DNA from: JAVBMC01 sp031552845
GTDB taxonomy: Bacteria > Verrucomicrobiota > Kiritimatiellia > RFP12 > DVOR01
DNA: 64,000 nucleotides
Assembly (NCBI GenBank): GCA_031552845.1
Contig: JAVBMC010000028.1
Coordinates: forward strand, 1-64,000
Reading direction: 5' to 3'
How positions within the stretch are numbered: position 1 is the stretch's first letter; each line of letters opens with the position of its first letter. Under the pieces are notes generated by a model. It was not told where the DNA came from, did not search any database, and saw only the letters and a program-made list of their open reading frames with translations. The position numbers and the translations under genes were made by a program. Below are positions 17,094-25,856 of this stretch, one piece after another.

Positions 17094-20000
17094 ATGTCTC
17101 AATATCGGCAGGTGACGCAATCTGTTTTCAGCAGAGTATTTTTGCTGTTGGGCCTTTGTTTTGCCTGGCAGACCATGGCGGCGGTGATTACGCCTCAGCA
17201 ATCAAAGACAGCCGTCAGCAACTGGCTGCGTAAGGATGCCCGTCCGATGGGTGCGGCATTTCGCGGCGTGGTGCGGGATGCACAGGTTTTTGCGGATGCC
17301 CAAGGCACGCCGCTTTTCAACTGCGTTAATCTCGAGAATGGCGGTTTCGTCATTACCTCAGCTGATGACGGCATCATGCCGATTGTGGCCTTCTCCGGCT
17401 CCGGCACGTTTGATGCCGATCCCCGCAATCCCTTGTGGACGCTCCTCAACCGCGACATGCCCAAGCGCGCCGCGCGGGTGCAACAAGGCGCCGGTGCTGC
17501 TTTAAAGATGATGGCTGCTTCAACTGCTCCGACGATGGCCGCGGATGCGCCGCAACAGGCATGGGCTAAACTTCTGACAGCACCCGGTCCGGCGTTGAAG
17601 ATGTCATCCGGTGGTGCGGCTCAAGAAACCATTAGCGACGTACGCGTCGCGCCGTTGGTCCAAGCGCGTTGGAATCAGGCTGAGGCTGGCGGGCAGAACG
17701 TGTTCAACTACTACACGCCTAACAATTACGTCTGTGGTTGTGTTGCTACGGCGACCGCGCAAATCATGCATTATCACCGCTATCCGACCGCATCGGTCAC
17801 TCCGGTGCTGGAACGTAAGTGTTCCGTGGATAGAGTGCTGACGCCGCTCTCGATGCTCGGCGGCGTGTATGACTGGGATAACATGCCGGCGGAGCCCGAC
17901 TGGGATACCACCGAAACAGAGGCGGAGGCTATTGGCAAGTTGACGTTCGACCTCGGTGTTGCATTTTACGCTGATTATACGGATTTTGAAACAGGGGCCT
18001 ATTCTTATTTTGTCGGCAAAGAACTCCAAGCAACATTCGGCTATGCGTCAGCACGATACATTACGCGTTACAACGAGAGCGCCGGAGTACTTCCATTCGT
18101 GGCCGATGCCGTATTGTCGAATCTGGATGCCGGTTATCCTGTGGAGTTTGGCATACAGGGATCATCCGGCGGCCACGCGATTGTCGGTGATGGTTACGGG
18201 TATCAAGAGGGCTTGCTTTACGTCCATCTGAATATGGGCTGGGGCGGGGTGGAAGATATGTGGTATAACCTGCCAACTGTTGAAGGTCGTTTCTCCTTTT
18301 CTGTCGTAGATGACATTGTTTACAACATCTTTCCGGATGCTACGGGCGAAATCATCAGCGGGCGCGTTTTAACTAACGGTGTTCCGGTTGCAGGCGCGAC
18401 GGTCATTCCCCGGCAGGCGGGCGCTGCTACCGATTTGCCTGCGGTGCAAACCAACGACAAAGGCATTTATTGGTTCAGGGTGCCTTCTCCAAACTCCGGC
18501 ACGGTCAATTATGACATTCAGGTGATTGCGGAAGAGGGAGCGTTCACCGGCCTTCAGACCGTTGGCGTCACCAAGAGCATTTCCACCGAAATGGATTATG
18601 ATGAAGATGAACAGATTCTTTGGTACTCCTTCCCGGTCGGCAGCGTTGGCAATCGCTGGGGCGTTGATATCACTCTTGAGAGAACCGTCGAATTAGCCGA
18701 AGCGCTGGGCACGACCGGTTTGATTTGGATTACCGGCGGCAGTGCGCCATGGTTTGGGCAGAGCGTCAAAACCGCAGATGGCGTGAGTGCTGCGCAAAGC
18801 GGCGAGGTTCCTGTTGGCGAAAACTCTTGGCTGCAGACCACGGTCACCGGTCCCGGCACATTGATTTTCAAATGGAGTCTGGATAGCAAGGTCAGTGGTG
18901 ATAAAGTTGATTTTACCGTTGATGGCAGCCGCAAAAAAGTCGTGTCCGTCACCACACCTTGGACAACCATCACCAACACAATAGGCGAAGGTGTGCACAC
19001 TTTGCGTTGGACATTTATACGCGGCGTTGACTCTCCTCCCCCTTCCGTTGCCGCCTGGCTGGATCAGGTCGTTTGGCGTTCCACGCTGCTGGTTGATGTC
19101 ACGTTTGATTATCAGGACGGCATCACGCTGCCCACCCGGCAGTCTCTCCAAGCCGGTTTAGCCTACGGCACGCTGCCCGCGCCTAAACGTACGGGATATG
19201 TGTTTGAAGGCTGGTATACCGATCCGACTGCCGGTGTTCAAGTTACAGCCGCTTCAACGGTGCCGACTGCTGCGCTCACGCTCTACGCCCGTTGGTCAGT
19301 TGAACCGGTGCTGATTCTTATCACCTTTAATCCCAACAGCGGTAAAGTCTCCCCAACAAGCAAGTCGTTTGAGGTGAACGTCCCTTTTGGCGAACTGCCG
19401 GTGCCCACGCGCGCCGGCTACGTGTTTGACGGCTGGTTCAGCGCACAAAGCGGTGGCAGTGAAATCACCGCTGATGATTTAGTGCCCGAGGTCAAAACCA
19501 CGCTCTACGCCCAATGGATCAAGGCATATACGCTCACGGTTAAAAATGGAGCCGCATCCGAATCGGCACTCTTCCCCGAAGCTCTTGCGGATATCACGGC
19601 TGATGCTGCGCCAGCCAATCAAGAGTTCCAAAAGTGGACCCTCTCGCCCGCCTCGGTTACTTTTGCGGCTGGATTCAGCGCAACGGATGCTTCAACTCGG
19701 ATTGTCATGCCTGCTGCAAATGTCACGCTGACGGCAGTGTATATCAAAGCCGCAGGTTCGCTGGGAGTTGAGTGGGTATCGAACATCCCTGGCAAGACTG
19801 TCGATGGCGTGCAATGGTCAACCGATAAAAAGACATGGTATAACGCTGATGAAATCCAGCGTCTGACATCCGGCACGTACACCCTTTCGCTCCGTTCGAC
19901 GAACGGCCAATGGCTCCTGCCTGCATCAGTAAAGGTTACGCTGAACGCAGGGCCGGCTGATTCGCCGACTCTGGCGTCGGTGGCCTGCGAATACGCCCCC

Positions 20001-21476
20001 GCGTTTAACCCCGATACGCTTGCGGGACTTGGCGGTGCTGAGCCGACCGATGCTTCCGGCACATGGGATGCCGCAGCGCAGCAGATGAGTTGGGATGGTT
20101 TATATGTCGGCCTGCGTGCCAAGCTCGGGCCGTTGCCGTTGAGCGACAACGCCCCTGCGGTCAAGCTCGCCAGCGGCAAGCTGCCTACGGGACTTGCGCT
20201 GACGGTGGTGGATGGGGCTTATTACATTGCAGGGATTCCCTCCAAGGCGGGTGTTTGCGCGGGCGTGCTGCAGGCGATCAATGGCAAAAAGAACGGCGAG
20301 CGCATCGCCGCCGCATGGAACGTGGCTGATCTGCCTGCGGAATACGTGGGCACCTTCAACGGCGTTTATACCGCGACGACTAATGACGTCACCAGCCACA
20401 GCGCCTTGACGCTGACCGTTGCCAAGACCGGCAAGCTCACAGGCTCGGTTAACCTCGGCGGTAAAAAATACACGCTCAAAGCCGATGCGTTTGACGCGGT
20501 TGATCACGCCACCGGCGCGATGACGCTCACCAATGGCGCCCTCATCTGCACCAGCCCCAAACTCACCCATGCAGTGGCTTTGACCATCAGCTTGAGCGGT
20601 GCCGGGTTGGGAGTCTTTAGCGTAGCGAATGCTCTTGATGGTGATGCTGATTTCTTTGCCGGCCAAGCTGTCCGCAACGGCTGGAGCGATAAGACTGTCA
20701 CTGCACAAAAAGAACTGCGCACCAACGCGCTCGCTTGGACAAAGGGCTACTACACGCTCGCGCTCGCACCGGAGGTGGATGGTTCTTATGGCGCGGGCTA
20801 CGTCACCCTCACGGTCGATGCCAAGGGAGCGGTCAAAGCCGCAGGCAAACTTGCCGACGGCACCTCTGCCAGCGGCAGCGGGGTGCTGCTCGTGACCGAT
20901 GCCGATGTCTCGACAGTCATCGCCCTTGCGCCCAGCGCGTATAAGGGAGGGGAGTTCTACCTCAACGTCAGATTCATTCAAGATGCAGGCGGCACTCGCA
21001 TTGAAACTGTGGAAGACGCCAGCTGGGTCAACCGTGTACTCACAAGCACCTCGGACGGACCCTTTGAACGTGCGCCGATTGTGCAAGGTGGCTGGTACAG
21101 CCCGCTGGCCAACCTGCGTGCGGTTTATGCCAACGCCATTGACAGCGTTCACCTGCAAGCCGACCGGATCGAGCAAGATGTTGAAGTCTTCTTTAACGCC
21201 AAAGGCACAGGCGTCGATGCCCTGCCCAAAGGCAACGCCCACAGCGTCAAGCTCACCCTTACTCCCAAGACGGGACTCTTCAGCGGCAGCTTCAACGAGA
21301 CGGGGGTCAAAACCGCCTACAAACTCTACGGCGTACTCACCCCCTACTTAACTGATAGCGACAACACCGCCGGACTCGGCTACTACAGCATCCCTGTGGC
21401 AGGTCCGCCCAAAACGCAAGTCTCGGAACTCTTCCGCCTCCTGACGGAAGCCCCGGAACCTGTAGAACAACCTTAA
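17094..21476 (+). CDS. Secreted C10-family (streptopain-like) cysteine peptidase with B-repeats
   Basis: 1460 residues. The signal peptide (FLLLGLCFAWQTMAA) is followed by a Spi-type propeptide (FNCVNLENGGFVITSADD). The catalytic domain has CGCVATATAQIMHYHRYP with nucleophile Cys216, SGGHAIVGDGYG with His361, and LNMGWGGVEDMWY, all matching SpeB/interpain. A carboxypeptidase-regulatory-like beta segment follows, then a jelly-roll-like region near residues 520-660 and two Listeria-Bacteroides (InlB B-type) repeats ending LYARW and LYAQW (about 665-815). About 600 residues of repeated beta-rich sequence (YYTLALAPEVDGSYG) complete the protein. It is probably secreted or surface-bound and would need the type II system to cross the outer membrane. 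Start ATG 17094 follows GAAGGG. Confidence 0.88.
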   Translation: MSQYRQVTQSVFSRVFLLLGLCFAWQTMAAVITPQQSKTAVSNWLRKDARPMGAAFRGVVRDAQVFADAQGTPLFNCVNLENGGFVITSADDGIMPIVAFSGSGTFDADPRNPLWTLLNRDMPKRAARVQQGAGAALKMMAASTAPTMAADAPQQAWAKLLTAPGPALKMSSGGAAQETISDVRVAPLVQARWNQAEAGGQNVFNYYTPNNYVCGCVATATAQIMHYHRYPTASVTPVLERKCSVDRVLTPLSMLGGVYDWDNMPAEPDWDTTETEAEAIGKLTFDLGVAFYADYTDFETGAYSYFVGKELQATFGYASARYITRYNESAGVLPFVADAVLSNLDAGYPVEFGIQGSSGGHAIVGDGYGYQEGLLYVHLNMGWGGVEDMWYNLPTVEGRFSFSVVDDIVYNIFPDATGEIISGRVLTNGVPVAGATVIPRQAGAATDLPAVQTNDKGIYWFRVPSPNSGTVNYDIQVIAEEGAFTGLQTVGVTKSISTEMDYDEDEQILWYSFPVGSVGNRWGVDITLERTVELAEALGTTGLIWITGGSAPWFGQSVKTADGVSAAQSGEVPVGENSWLQTTVTGPGTLIFKWSLDSKVSGDKVDFTVDGSRKKVVSVTTPWTTITNTIGEGVHTLRWTFIRGVDSPPPSVAAWLDQVVWRSTLLVDVTFDYQDGITLPTRQSLQAGLAYGTLPAPKRTGYVFEGWYTDPTAGVQVTAASTVPTAALTLYARWSVEPVLILITFNPNSGKVSPTSKSFEVNVPFGELPVPTRAGYVFDGWFSAQSGGSEITADDLVPEVKTTLYAQWIKAYTLTVKNGAASESALFPEALADITADAAPANQEFQKWTLSPASVTFAAGFSATDASTRIVMPAANVTLTAVYIKAAGSLGVEWVSNIPGKTVDGVQWSTDKKTWYNADEIQRLTSGTYTLSLRSTNGQWLLPASVKVTLNAGPADSPTLASVACEYAPAFNPDTLAGLGGAEPTDASGTWDAAAQQMSWDGLYVGLRAKLGPLPLSDNAPAVKLASGKLPTGLALTVVDGAYYIAGIPSKAGVCAGVLQAINGKKNGERIAAAWNVADLPAEYVGTFNGVYTATTNDVTSHSALTLTVAKTGKLTGSVNLGGKKYTLKADAFDAVDHATGAMTLTNGALICTSPKLTHAVALTISLSGAGLGVFSVANALDGDADFFAGQAVRNGWSDKTVTAQKELRTNALAWTKGYYTLALAPEVDGSYGAGYVTLTVDAKGAVKAAGKLADGTSASGSGVLLVTDADVSTVIALAPSAYKGGEFYLNVRFIQDAGGTRIETVEDASWVNRVLTSTSDGPFERAPIVQGGWYSPLANLRAVYANAIDSVHLQADRIEQDVEVFFNAKGTGVDALPKGNAHSVKLTLTPKTGLFSGSFNETGVKTAYKLYGVLTPYLTDSDNTAGLGYYSIPVAGPPKTQVSELFRLLTEAPEPVEQP

Positions 21477-21513
21477 ATATTTCTTCTGCGTACGCTGCTA
21501 AACGGTTCAATTT

Positions 21514-21553
21514 GTGCCAGTCTTGTGAAATAGAAGTTTCACTAGGCTGGCGC
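21514..21553 (+). terminator. Terminator hairpin after the C10 peptidase
   Basis: Arms 21514-21530 and 21537-21553 pair at 16 of 17 positions (two G-T pairs), with a 6-nt loop, then ATTTGTTT. The stem is long and only moderately U-tailed. Confidence 0.7.
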
Positions 21554-21576
21554 ATTTGTTTCTCTAGAGTGACATA

Positions 21577-21672
21577 TTTGCGTTAAACGTTTGACGCAAA
21601 CTTGGCAAACATTGGATCCTGCGTTGGCAAACGTTGAAAACCTACTTGCCAAACGTTTGGCACAAAATCCCC
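21577..21672. repeat. 22-bp-period palindrome array (array 2)
   Basis: Four units begin with AAAC(G/A)TT at 21585, 21607, 21629 and 21651, exactly 22 bp apart. The last contains a perfect palindrome TGCCAA-ACGT-TTGGCA (21647-21662). The first lies within a 24-bp near-perfect palindrome (21577-21600) with one mismatched pair. It sits between convergent genes, so an ordinary operator role is unlikely. Confidence 0.85.
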
Positions 21673-21737
21673 CTTTACATCATGCCGGATTTTTACGTGC
21701 GGCGCGCTTGGCGCGGTGCCACAGGCACATTCATGCC

Positions 21738-23543
21738 CTACCTTTGGGGAGTAGGGCGGGCTGGCACTTCACACAAGCGCGGTAGATGAACGTAGGTGAC
21801 GCGTCCGTCGGAGTGGCGACGGAAGGCTTCGATGGTGGTGTTCTTGCGGACGAAGCGGAGGTCTTCAAAGCAGGTGTCGCCATCGGCATCGGTTTCGATA
21901 ACCTGCCAGTCAGCATCAAGCGGATAGGTGCGGGTGGTGATTTGGTTGTGGTGGTCGGTGATGAGGATGAGGCGTTTGTCACGGTAGATGTTGATGGTGA
22001 GGCGTACGCCGTCTAAGGGGTCGATGTCGCATGCGGTGACGGCGCAGGTGAGGGCGGGGTCTTCCGGATCGAAGCGGTAGTGATTGGGCGGGGTAACGCA
22101 AGTCTGGCGGGCGGTGGTTTTCTTTTTGAATGGGAAGGTGAGATCAAGTAGAGATTTGGCAAGTTCATTTGTTTCGGCAGCTTTGTAGAATGGGAGCAAG
22201 GCCATCGGAACAAAGGGCTTGCCCGGTGAGGCCAGAAATACCTCGTTGCGATCGTTTATGGAGCTGATGCTGATGACGTTGGTGCCGTGATCGATGCTGT
22301 GTCGGAAAGAGTAGTTGATTTCTTTGGCGGCATGGATGTTGTAGGAGTAACAGCAACTGCCACTCGTATATTGCATGACATCGGCAATACGCTTATCTTC
22401 TCGGATAAGAACGGAGTGGCGCGGAGGCGTGGAGGCGGTTTTGTAGAGTTTGCGATGGTTGGGGTTGGTTACCAGAAACACTTCAAATAGCGCTGGTTCC
22501 GTTGGGGTATAGGTGTGAGTCACGTAACGTAAATTGTTGCTGACGGTTATGCTTGTTTGTGCCGGAGTCTCGAGGAAGGAGAGGCGTATGCGTTCCGCAT
22601 CAGTCGGGATAATGAGGGGATGGTATTGAGCTTCAATGAAGTTGTTGTTGCTTTGGATGAGGGGGCGGAAGCATTCAATGTCGGGCTCATGCGTCAAAGT
22701 ATCGAGTGCTGCGAGTTGTTCGAACGAGATACGCTTGAGGATTCGTTGCATGGCGTTAGCGACGTCAATGGGAGTGAGTTTACGGGTTGTGTCCGTGTGA
22801 TAGGCGGCAAAGCAGTTGGTGCCGTTGTAGAGGGTAATAAGAGTATCACACGAGTCGCCGTAAATCCTAAATTGATAGGGCGGCATGTTGTAGGCGGTGA
22901 CTTCTAGCTTGTGTGTTTCGTTGGTGGCTGGCATCGCAATCGTGCTGTTGACGACAATGCCATCTTTGACAATTTGGATGATGCTGTTGCGGCTAATATC
23001 CGTAGCACCTGTGATGCGGTGTGCTGTATAATTTGTACAACCGGCGAAGACGCTATGGTTGAGTGTGATGTTGCCGATCGTATTGGTTTCAATTATCTGC
23101 AGAAACTTGGTGCGGAAATCCCATAGCCGGACTTGAGAGTCTTCATAAGAAAGAACGGCGGGATAAACGGCCTCCCATGAAGAGAAGGATGACGGAGTTG
23201 TGTAAACATCTTGCAGGATGTCACCGCGGCGGATGACAATCGTGCCGGGCATGAGGTGCTTGGCAGCGTTGAATTTATCATCGCGTTTTTGCCAGTTTTC
23301 CTCAGTATCCCAAGGAGCTGTCATATACTCCTCCCATGCGGTGGCGGTTGTATAGGTGAGGGTGTAGTCGCCGAGTGTGAATGTACGGATAGTCTCACGA
23401 TTGTTGGTTTGGGTGGTGAGATAGTCACCCGATTTATTCACCCATCCGATGTATGTTCCGTAAAGGTAGACGCTGCCGATGAAGACACTGAGAATAACGG
23501 CGAGGGCTAAGAGCGTGAACAAACAACCTTTGACGTACTTCAT
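21738..23543 (-). CDS. Membrane-anchored protein of unknown function
   Basis: 601 residues on the minus strand. One N-terminal membrane helix (CLFTLLALAVILSVFIGSVYLYG), then a long exported region rich in T, N and beta-prone stretches. Near the C-terminus it has ETDADGD followed by EDLRFVR, a short Asp-rich motif also found in its upstream neighbour (QETDADGDHHYE), so the two are probably distant paralogues. Such DxDxD loops often bind calcium. No family was recognised. The start lies 3 nt after the stop of the neighbouring gene, so the genes are co-transcribed. Confidence 0.7.
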   Translation of the reverse strand: MKYVKGCLFTLLALAVILSVFIGSVYLYGTYIGWVNKSGDYLTTQTNNRETIRTFTLGDYTLTYTTATAWEEYMTAPWDTEENWQKRDDKFNAAKHLMPGTIVIRRGDILQDVYTTPSSFSSWEAVYPAVLSYEDSQVRLWDFRTKFLQIIETNTIGNITLNHSVFAGCTNYTAHRITGATDISRNSIIQIVKDGIVVNSTIAMPATNETHKLEVTAYNMPPYQFRIYGDSCDTLITLYNGTNCFAAYHTDTTRKLTPIDVANAMQRILKRISFEQLAALDTLTHEPDIECFRPLIQSNNNFIEAQYHPLIIPTDAERIRLSFLETPAQTSITVSNNLRYVTHTYTPTEPALFEVFLVTNPNHRKLYKTASTPPRHSVLIREDKRIADVMQYTSGSCCYSYNIHAAKEINYSFRHSIDHGTNVISISSINDRNEVFLASPGKPFVPMALLPFYKAAETNELAKSLLDLTFPFKKKTTARQTCVTPPNHYRFDPEDPALTCAVTACDIDPLDGVRLTINIYRDKRLILITDHHNQITTRTYPLDADWQVIETDADGDTCFEDLRFVRKNTTIEAFRRHSDGRVTYVHLPRLCEVPARPTPQR

Positions 23544-23546
23544 GAG

Positions 23547-25217
23547 TTATTCCTTTGTCGGATAGAGGTCGGTGGGGACTAAGCTATAGTTGGGGCGGCG
23601 GGTGTAGGTTTGGAGGGGCTGGCCGTTGTGGCGGATGGTGATGGTTTCGTAGTGGTGGTCGCCATCGGCATCGGTTTCTTGGTAGGTGTAGCCGTCGGGG
23701 AAGCTGTAGGTGTGAGTGGTGGAGGTGCCGTCAGTGGTGGTTTGGATGGTGAGGTTTTTGTCGTGGTGGTTGATGTTGGTTTGGTTGGAGGTTTTACTGT
23801 AACAGCAGATGTCTTCTCTTTCAAAGTCATAGGGATGCGGAAGAAGTTTTGCAAAGCGGCCGATGTATGGGGAACGGCGGTAGGTGAGGGTAGTTTTTGC
23901 TTGGTGGGTGGTGTTATCGATGATAATGTCCTCGACAATGTCTGGGCCTTGTCTGCCGTGAGGGATATGAGTGAAGGAGAGGTATGTGGTGGTGTTAGTA
24001 TTGTTGTGGTTGGGGATGGTAGTGAAGCTGGTGTCGAGGATTTGGGTGTTGTTTTTGTGGAGGATGATGTGGGGGATCTTTACAATGGAGAGAAACATTG
24101 CTTTGAAGAAAATCTCTTTGTAGTGGGGGTTGTCGGCAGAGGTGCAGACGGTGATGCTGGTGTCTTGATCACGCGCGATGAGTTCTTGTTGAAGGATGTT
24201 GGTGATGGCGCGATAGGGGACGAAGGCGGAGGTGTCCGGGAGCAGGGGAGGCGAGGCGTTGTCTGAGTCGTCGAGGAAGGGGTCTTTGTCGGAGGAGAAT
24301 GAACTCTCGATTATGGCTTGGACGTAGGTGTAGTCGTTGGCGGGGAGGGCTTGGGCGAGGTGTTGAATTGTGCCGACGGCTTGGTGTTTGCCGAGAAAGG
24401 GGTGGAGGATGGGGTGTTGGAGTGTGAGTTGAAGAGGGGTGATTTGTCCGTCGGGTTGGATTGCGTAGTAGCGTTTAATGGTGTTGGGGAGGTTGCGGTT
24501 TTCACGAAGCCAGTTGAATAACGTAAGACTGTAGGTGTCGTCGTCAGCGGGTCGCGGGGGGAGGGGTTTGTATTGGGTGTAGGTGATGAAGGTGTCGGGG
24601 ACCCAGTCCCGGTTGCTGTCGACGGCGGTGAGGATGGTGTCGTCGAGGAAGTAGCAAGCGTAGCGTTTGCCGTAGCGGGTATGGGCTGTGGCGAAGATGA
24701 GGGTGTTGGAACGCCAGAGGTGGGTGTAGGTTTCGCGGCTGTAGGTACGGAAAATGGTGGTGCGGATTTCGCGTAGGGTGGGATCTCTGGAGGGGATGAG
24801 TTGGACGTGGACGAGGTGGTTGCTGTAGAGGGTTTGGGGCGGGGTGTCGGCACGCTGAGGACGGAGAAGTGTGGTGTTGCCGTAGCTGTCTTGTTCAAAA
24901 CTTGCGAGGAGGATGTTGTCACGCACGAGCGTGATTTCGTCAAAGAGGCCGTCAACGCCATGAAGGTTGTCGGACATGGTGATCACATAATCGTTCAGCA
25001 TGAAGGTGTGGACGGTGGAACGCCCTGTTTGGGCGGTATTGATGTGAAGCTGGTCTTCCGCAAAGAATGCACGCAAGGGGGCGTGTGAATTGCCGGTCAG
25101 ACATGCGGGAAGGGCGATGCAGTATTCATAACAGACGAATCCGCCACGGAGTAATCCGGCGAGCAGGAGGAGCGAGGCAACAGTCCAAAGGCAGCGCTTG
25201 AGGGACGGTTTCTTCAT
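23547..25217 (-). CDS. Membrane-anchored protein of unknown function (paralogue)
   Basis: 556 residues from ATG at 25217. The frame stays open for 43 more codons upstream, but those overlap the preceding gene in another frame. An N-terminal membrane helix (LWTVASLLLLAGLLRGGFVCY) is followed by an exported, beta-rich domain and a C-terminal QETDADGDHHYETITI motif like that of the next gene. Its start overlaps the stop of the 76-residue gene as ATGA (25214-25217), which fixes the start and implies translational coupling. Function unknown. Confidence 0.7.
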   Translation of the reverse strand: MKKPSLKRCLWTVASLLLLAGLLRGGFVCYEYCIALPACLTGNSHAPLRAFFAEDQLHINTAQTGRSTVHTFMLNDYVITMSDNLHGVDGLFDEITLVRDNILLASFEQDSYGNTTLLRPQRADTPPQTLYSNHLVHVQLIPSRDPTLREIRTTIFRTYSRETYTHLWRSNTLIFATAHTRYGKRYACYFLDDTILTAVDSNRDWVPDTFITYTQYKPLPPRPADDDTYSLTLFNWLRENRNLPNTIKRYYAIQPDGQITPLQLTLQHPILHPFLGKHQAVGTIQHLAQALPANDYTYVQAIIESSFSSDKDPFLDDSDNASPPLLPDTSAFVPYRAITNILQQELIARDQDTSITVCTSADNPHYKEIFFKAMFLSIVKIPHIILHKNNTQILDTSFTTIPNHNNTNTTTYLSFTHIPHGRQGPDIVEDIIIDNTTHQAKTTLTYRRSPYIGRFAKLLPHPYDFEREDICCYSKTSNQTNINHHDKNLTIQTTTDGTSTTHTYSFPDGYTYQETDADGDHHYETITIRHNGQPLQTYTRRPNYSLVPTDLYPTKE

Positions 25218-25444
25218 GGTGTATTTTCTTGTGTTGCAGATGACGAGGGGTAGGAAAGTGGCGCTGTGCGATGGGGGAGGAGCAGGACAATTGCGGCGGC
25301 GATGAGGGAGAGGATGAGCAGTCCAACGGCGATGCTTTTGCGCCATGGGTAGGGAATACGTGAGGCGATGTAGGAGAAGGGGGAGATTATCGCCATGAGG
25401 ACGTAGAGGTAAAAGTAGTGATAGTTATAGGGCGGAAGGCGCAT
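25214..25444 (-). CDS. Small two-helix membrane protein
   Basis: 76 residues, minus strand. Two hydrophobic segments are visible: YFYLYVLMAIISPFSYIA and IAVGLLILSLIAAAIVLLL. It is the first gene of the three-gene operon and shares an ATGA overlap with the next. A promoter lies 65 nt upstream (25509-25537). The overlap and promoter are the main evidence that it is real. No family recognised; it might anchor or insert the two larger proteins. Confidence 0.6.
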   Translation of the reverse strand: MRLPPYNYHYFYLYVLMAIISPFSYIASRIPYPWRKSIAVGLLILSLIAAAIVLLLPHRTAPLSYPSSSATQENTP

Positions 25445-25508
25445 GGCGGGAGAAGTCGGGGACGGGGCAGAGTACGGTCAGGAGGGTTTGCACATGAACA
25501 ATGTAATT

Positions 25509-25537
25509 AGTGTAGCGTATTGTGCGGGAAATTGCAA
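25509..25537 (-). promoter_or_regulatory. Promoter of the minus-strand membrane-protein operon
   Basis: Read on the minus strand: TTGCAA (25537-25532), 17-nt spacer, TACACT (25514-25509). The predicted start near 25502 is about 58 nt before the first gene. Confidence 0.65.
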
Positions 25538-25556
25538 TGTTTTTGCACGCGCGGCG

Positions 25557-25671
25557 GGTACTAGGTGGAGACGAGGTTGGGAAGCAGGTGGTACCAGGGT
25601 CGGGTACTTAGTGGTACCGGAGTTGGGTACTTAGAAGTACCGGGGTGTGGTACTTGGAGGTGGCAACGGCA
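25557..25671. repeat. 23-bp-period palindrome array (array 3)
   Basis: Five units start at 25557, 25580, 25603, 25626 and 25649. The best are GGTACT-TAGT-GGTACC (25603) and GGTACT-TAGA-AGTACC (25626). The arm change G to A at 25636 turns a T-G pair into a T-A pair. GTAC words occur in two phases, 10 bp apart, each repeating every 23 bp. Confidence 0.85.
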
Positions 25672-25793
25672 GCAAAATAAGAAAAAAAGCGATGAAATAA
25701 TTGAAGTTGAGAAAGGGGAATGTATATGATGTGTTGAGATGGAGGTACAGAGAAATGGGGAATGGCGGGGGTGGGGTGAGCGTTCCTTTGGGC

Positions 25794-25822
25794 TTGAGTT
25801 GTTGGGGCGGTTATGGTAATAT
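25794..25822 (+). promoter_or_regulatory. Likely purA promoter
   Basis: TTGAGT (25794-25799), 17-nt spacer, TAATAT (25817-25822). Transcription would start near 25829, giving a leader of about 28 nt to ATG 25857. Confidence 0.5.
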
Positions 25823-25856
25823 GGCGCTTTGTGGTTTGGAAGCGAGGCTTGGTATT

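Larger units (their letters stand above)
25445..25856. other. Divergent intergenic region before purA
   Basis: 412 nt between the minus-strand membrane-protein operon and purA. It contains the minus-strand promoter (25509-25537), a 23-bp palindrome array (25557-25671), an A-rich run (about 25675-25720) and the purA promoter (25794-25822). The purA frame is open back to 25701, but that stretch has no conserved PurA sequence. Confidence 0.6.

Noticed and set aside
23610..24266. 218-codon plus-strand frame opposite the 556-residue membrane-anchored protein
   Set aside because: Very valine- and glycine-rich translation typical of an antisense shadow; the minus strand has a signal-anchor helix, an ATGA-coupled start and a paralogue next to it.
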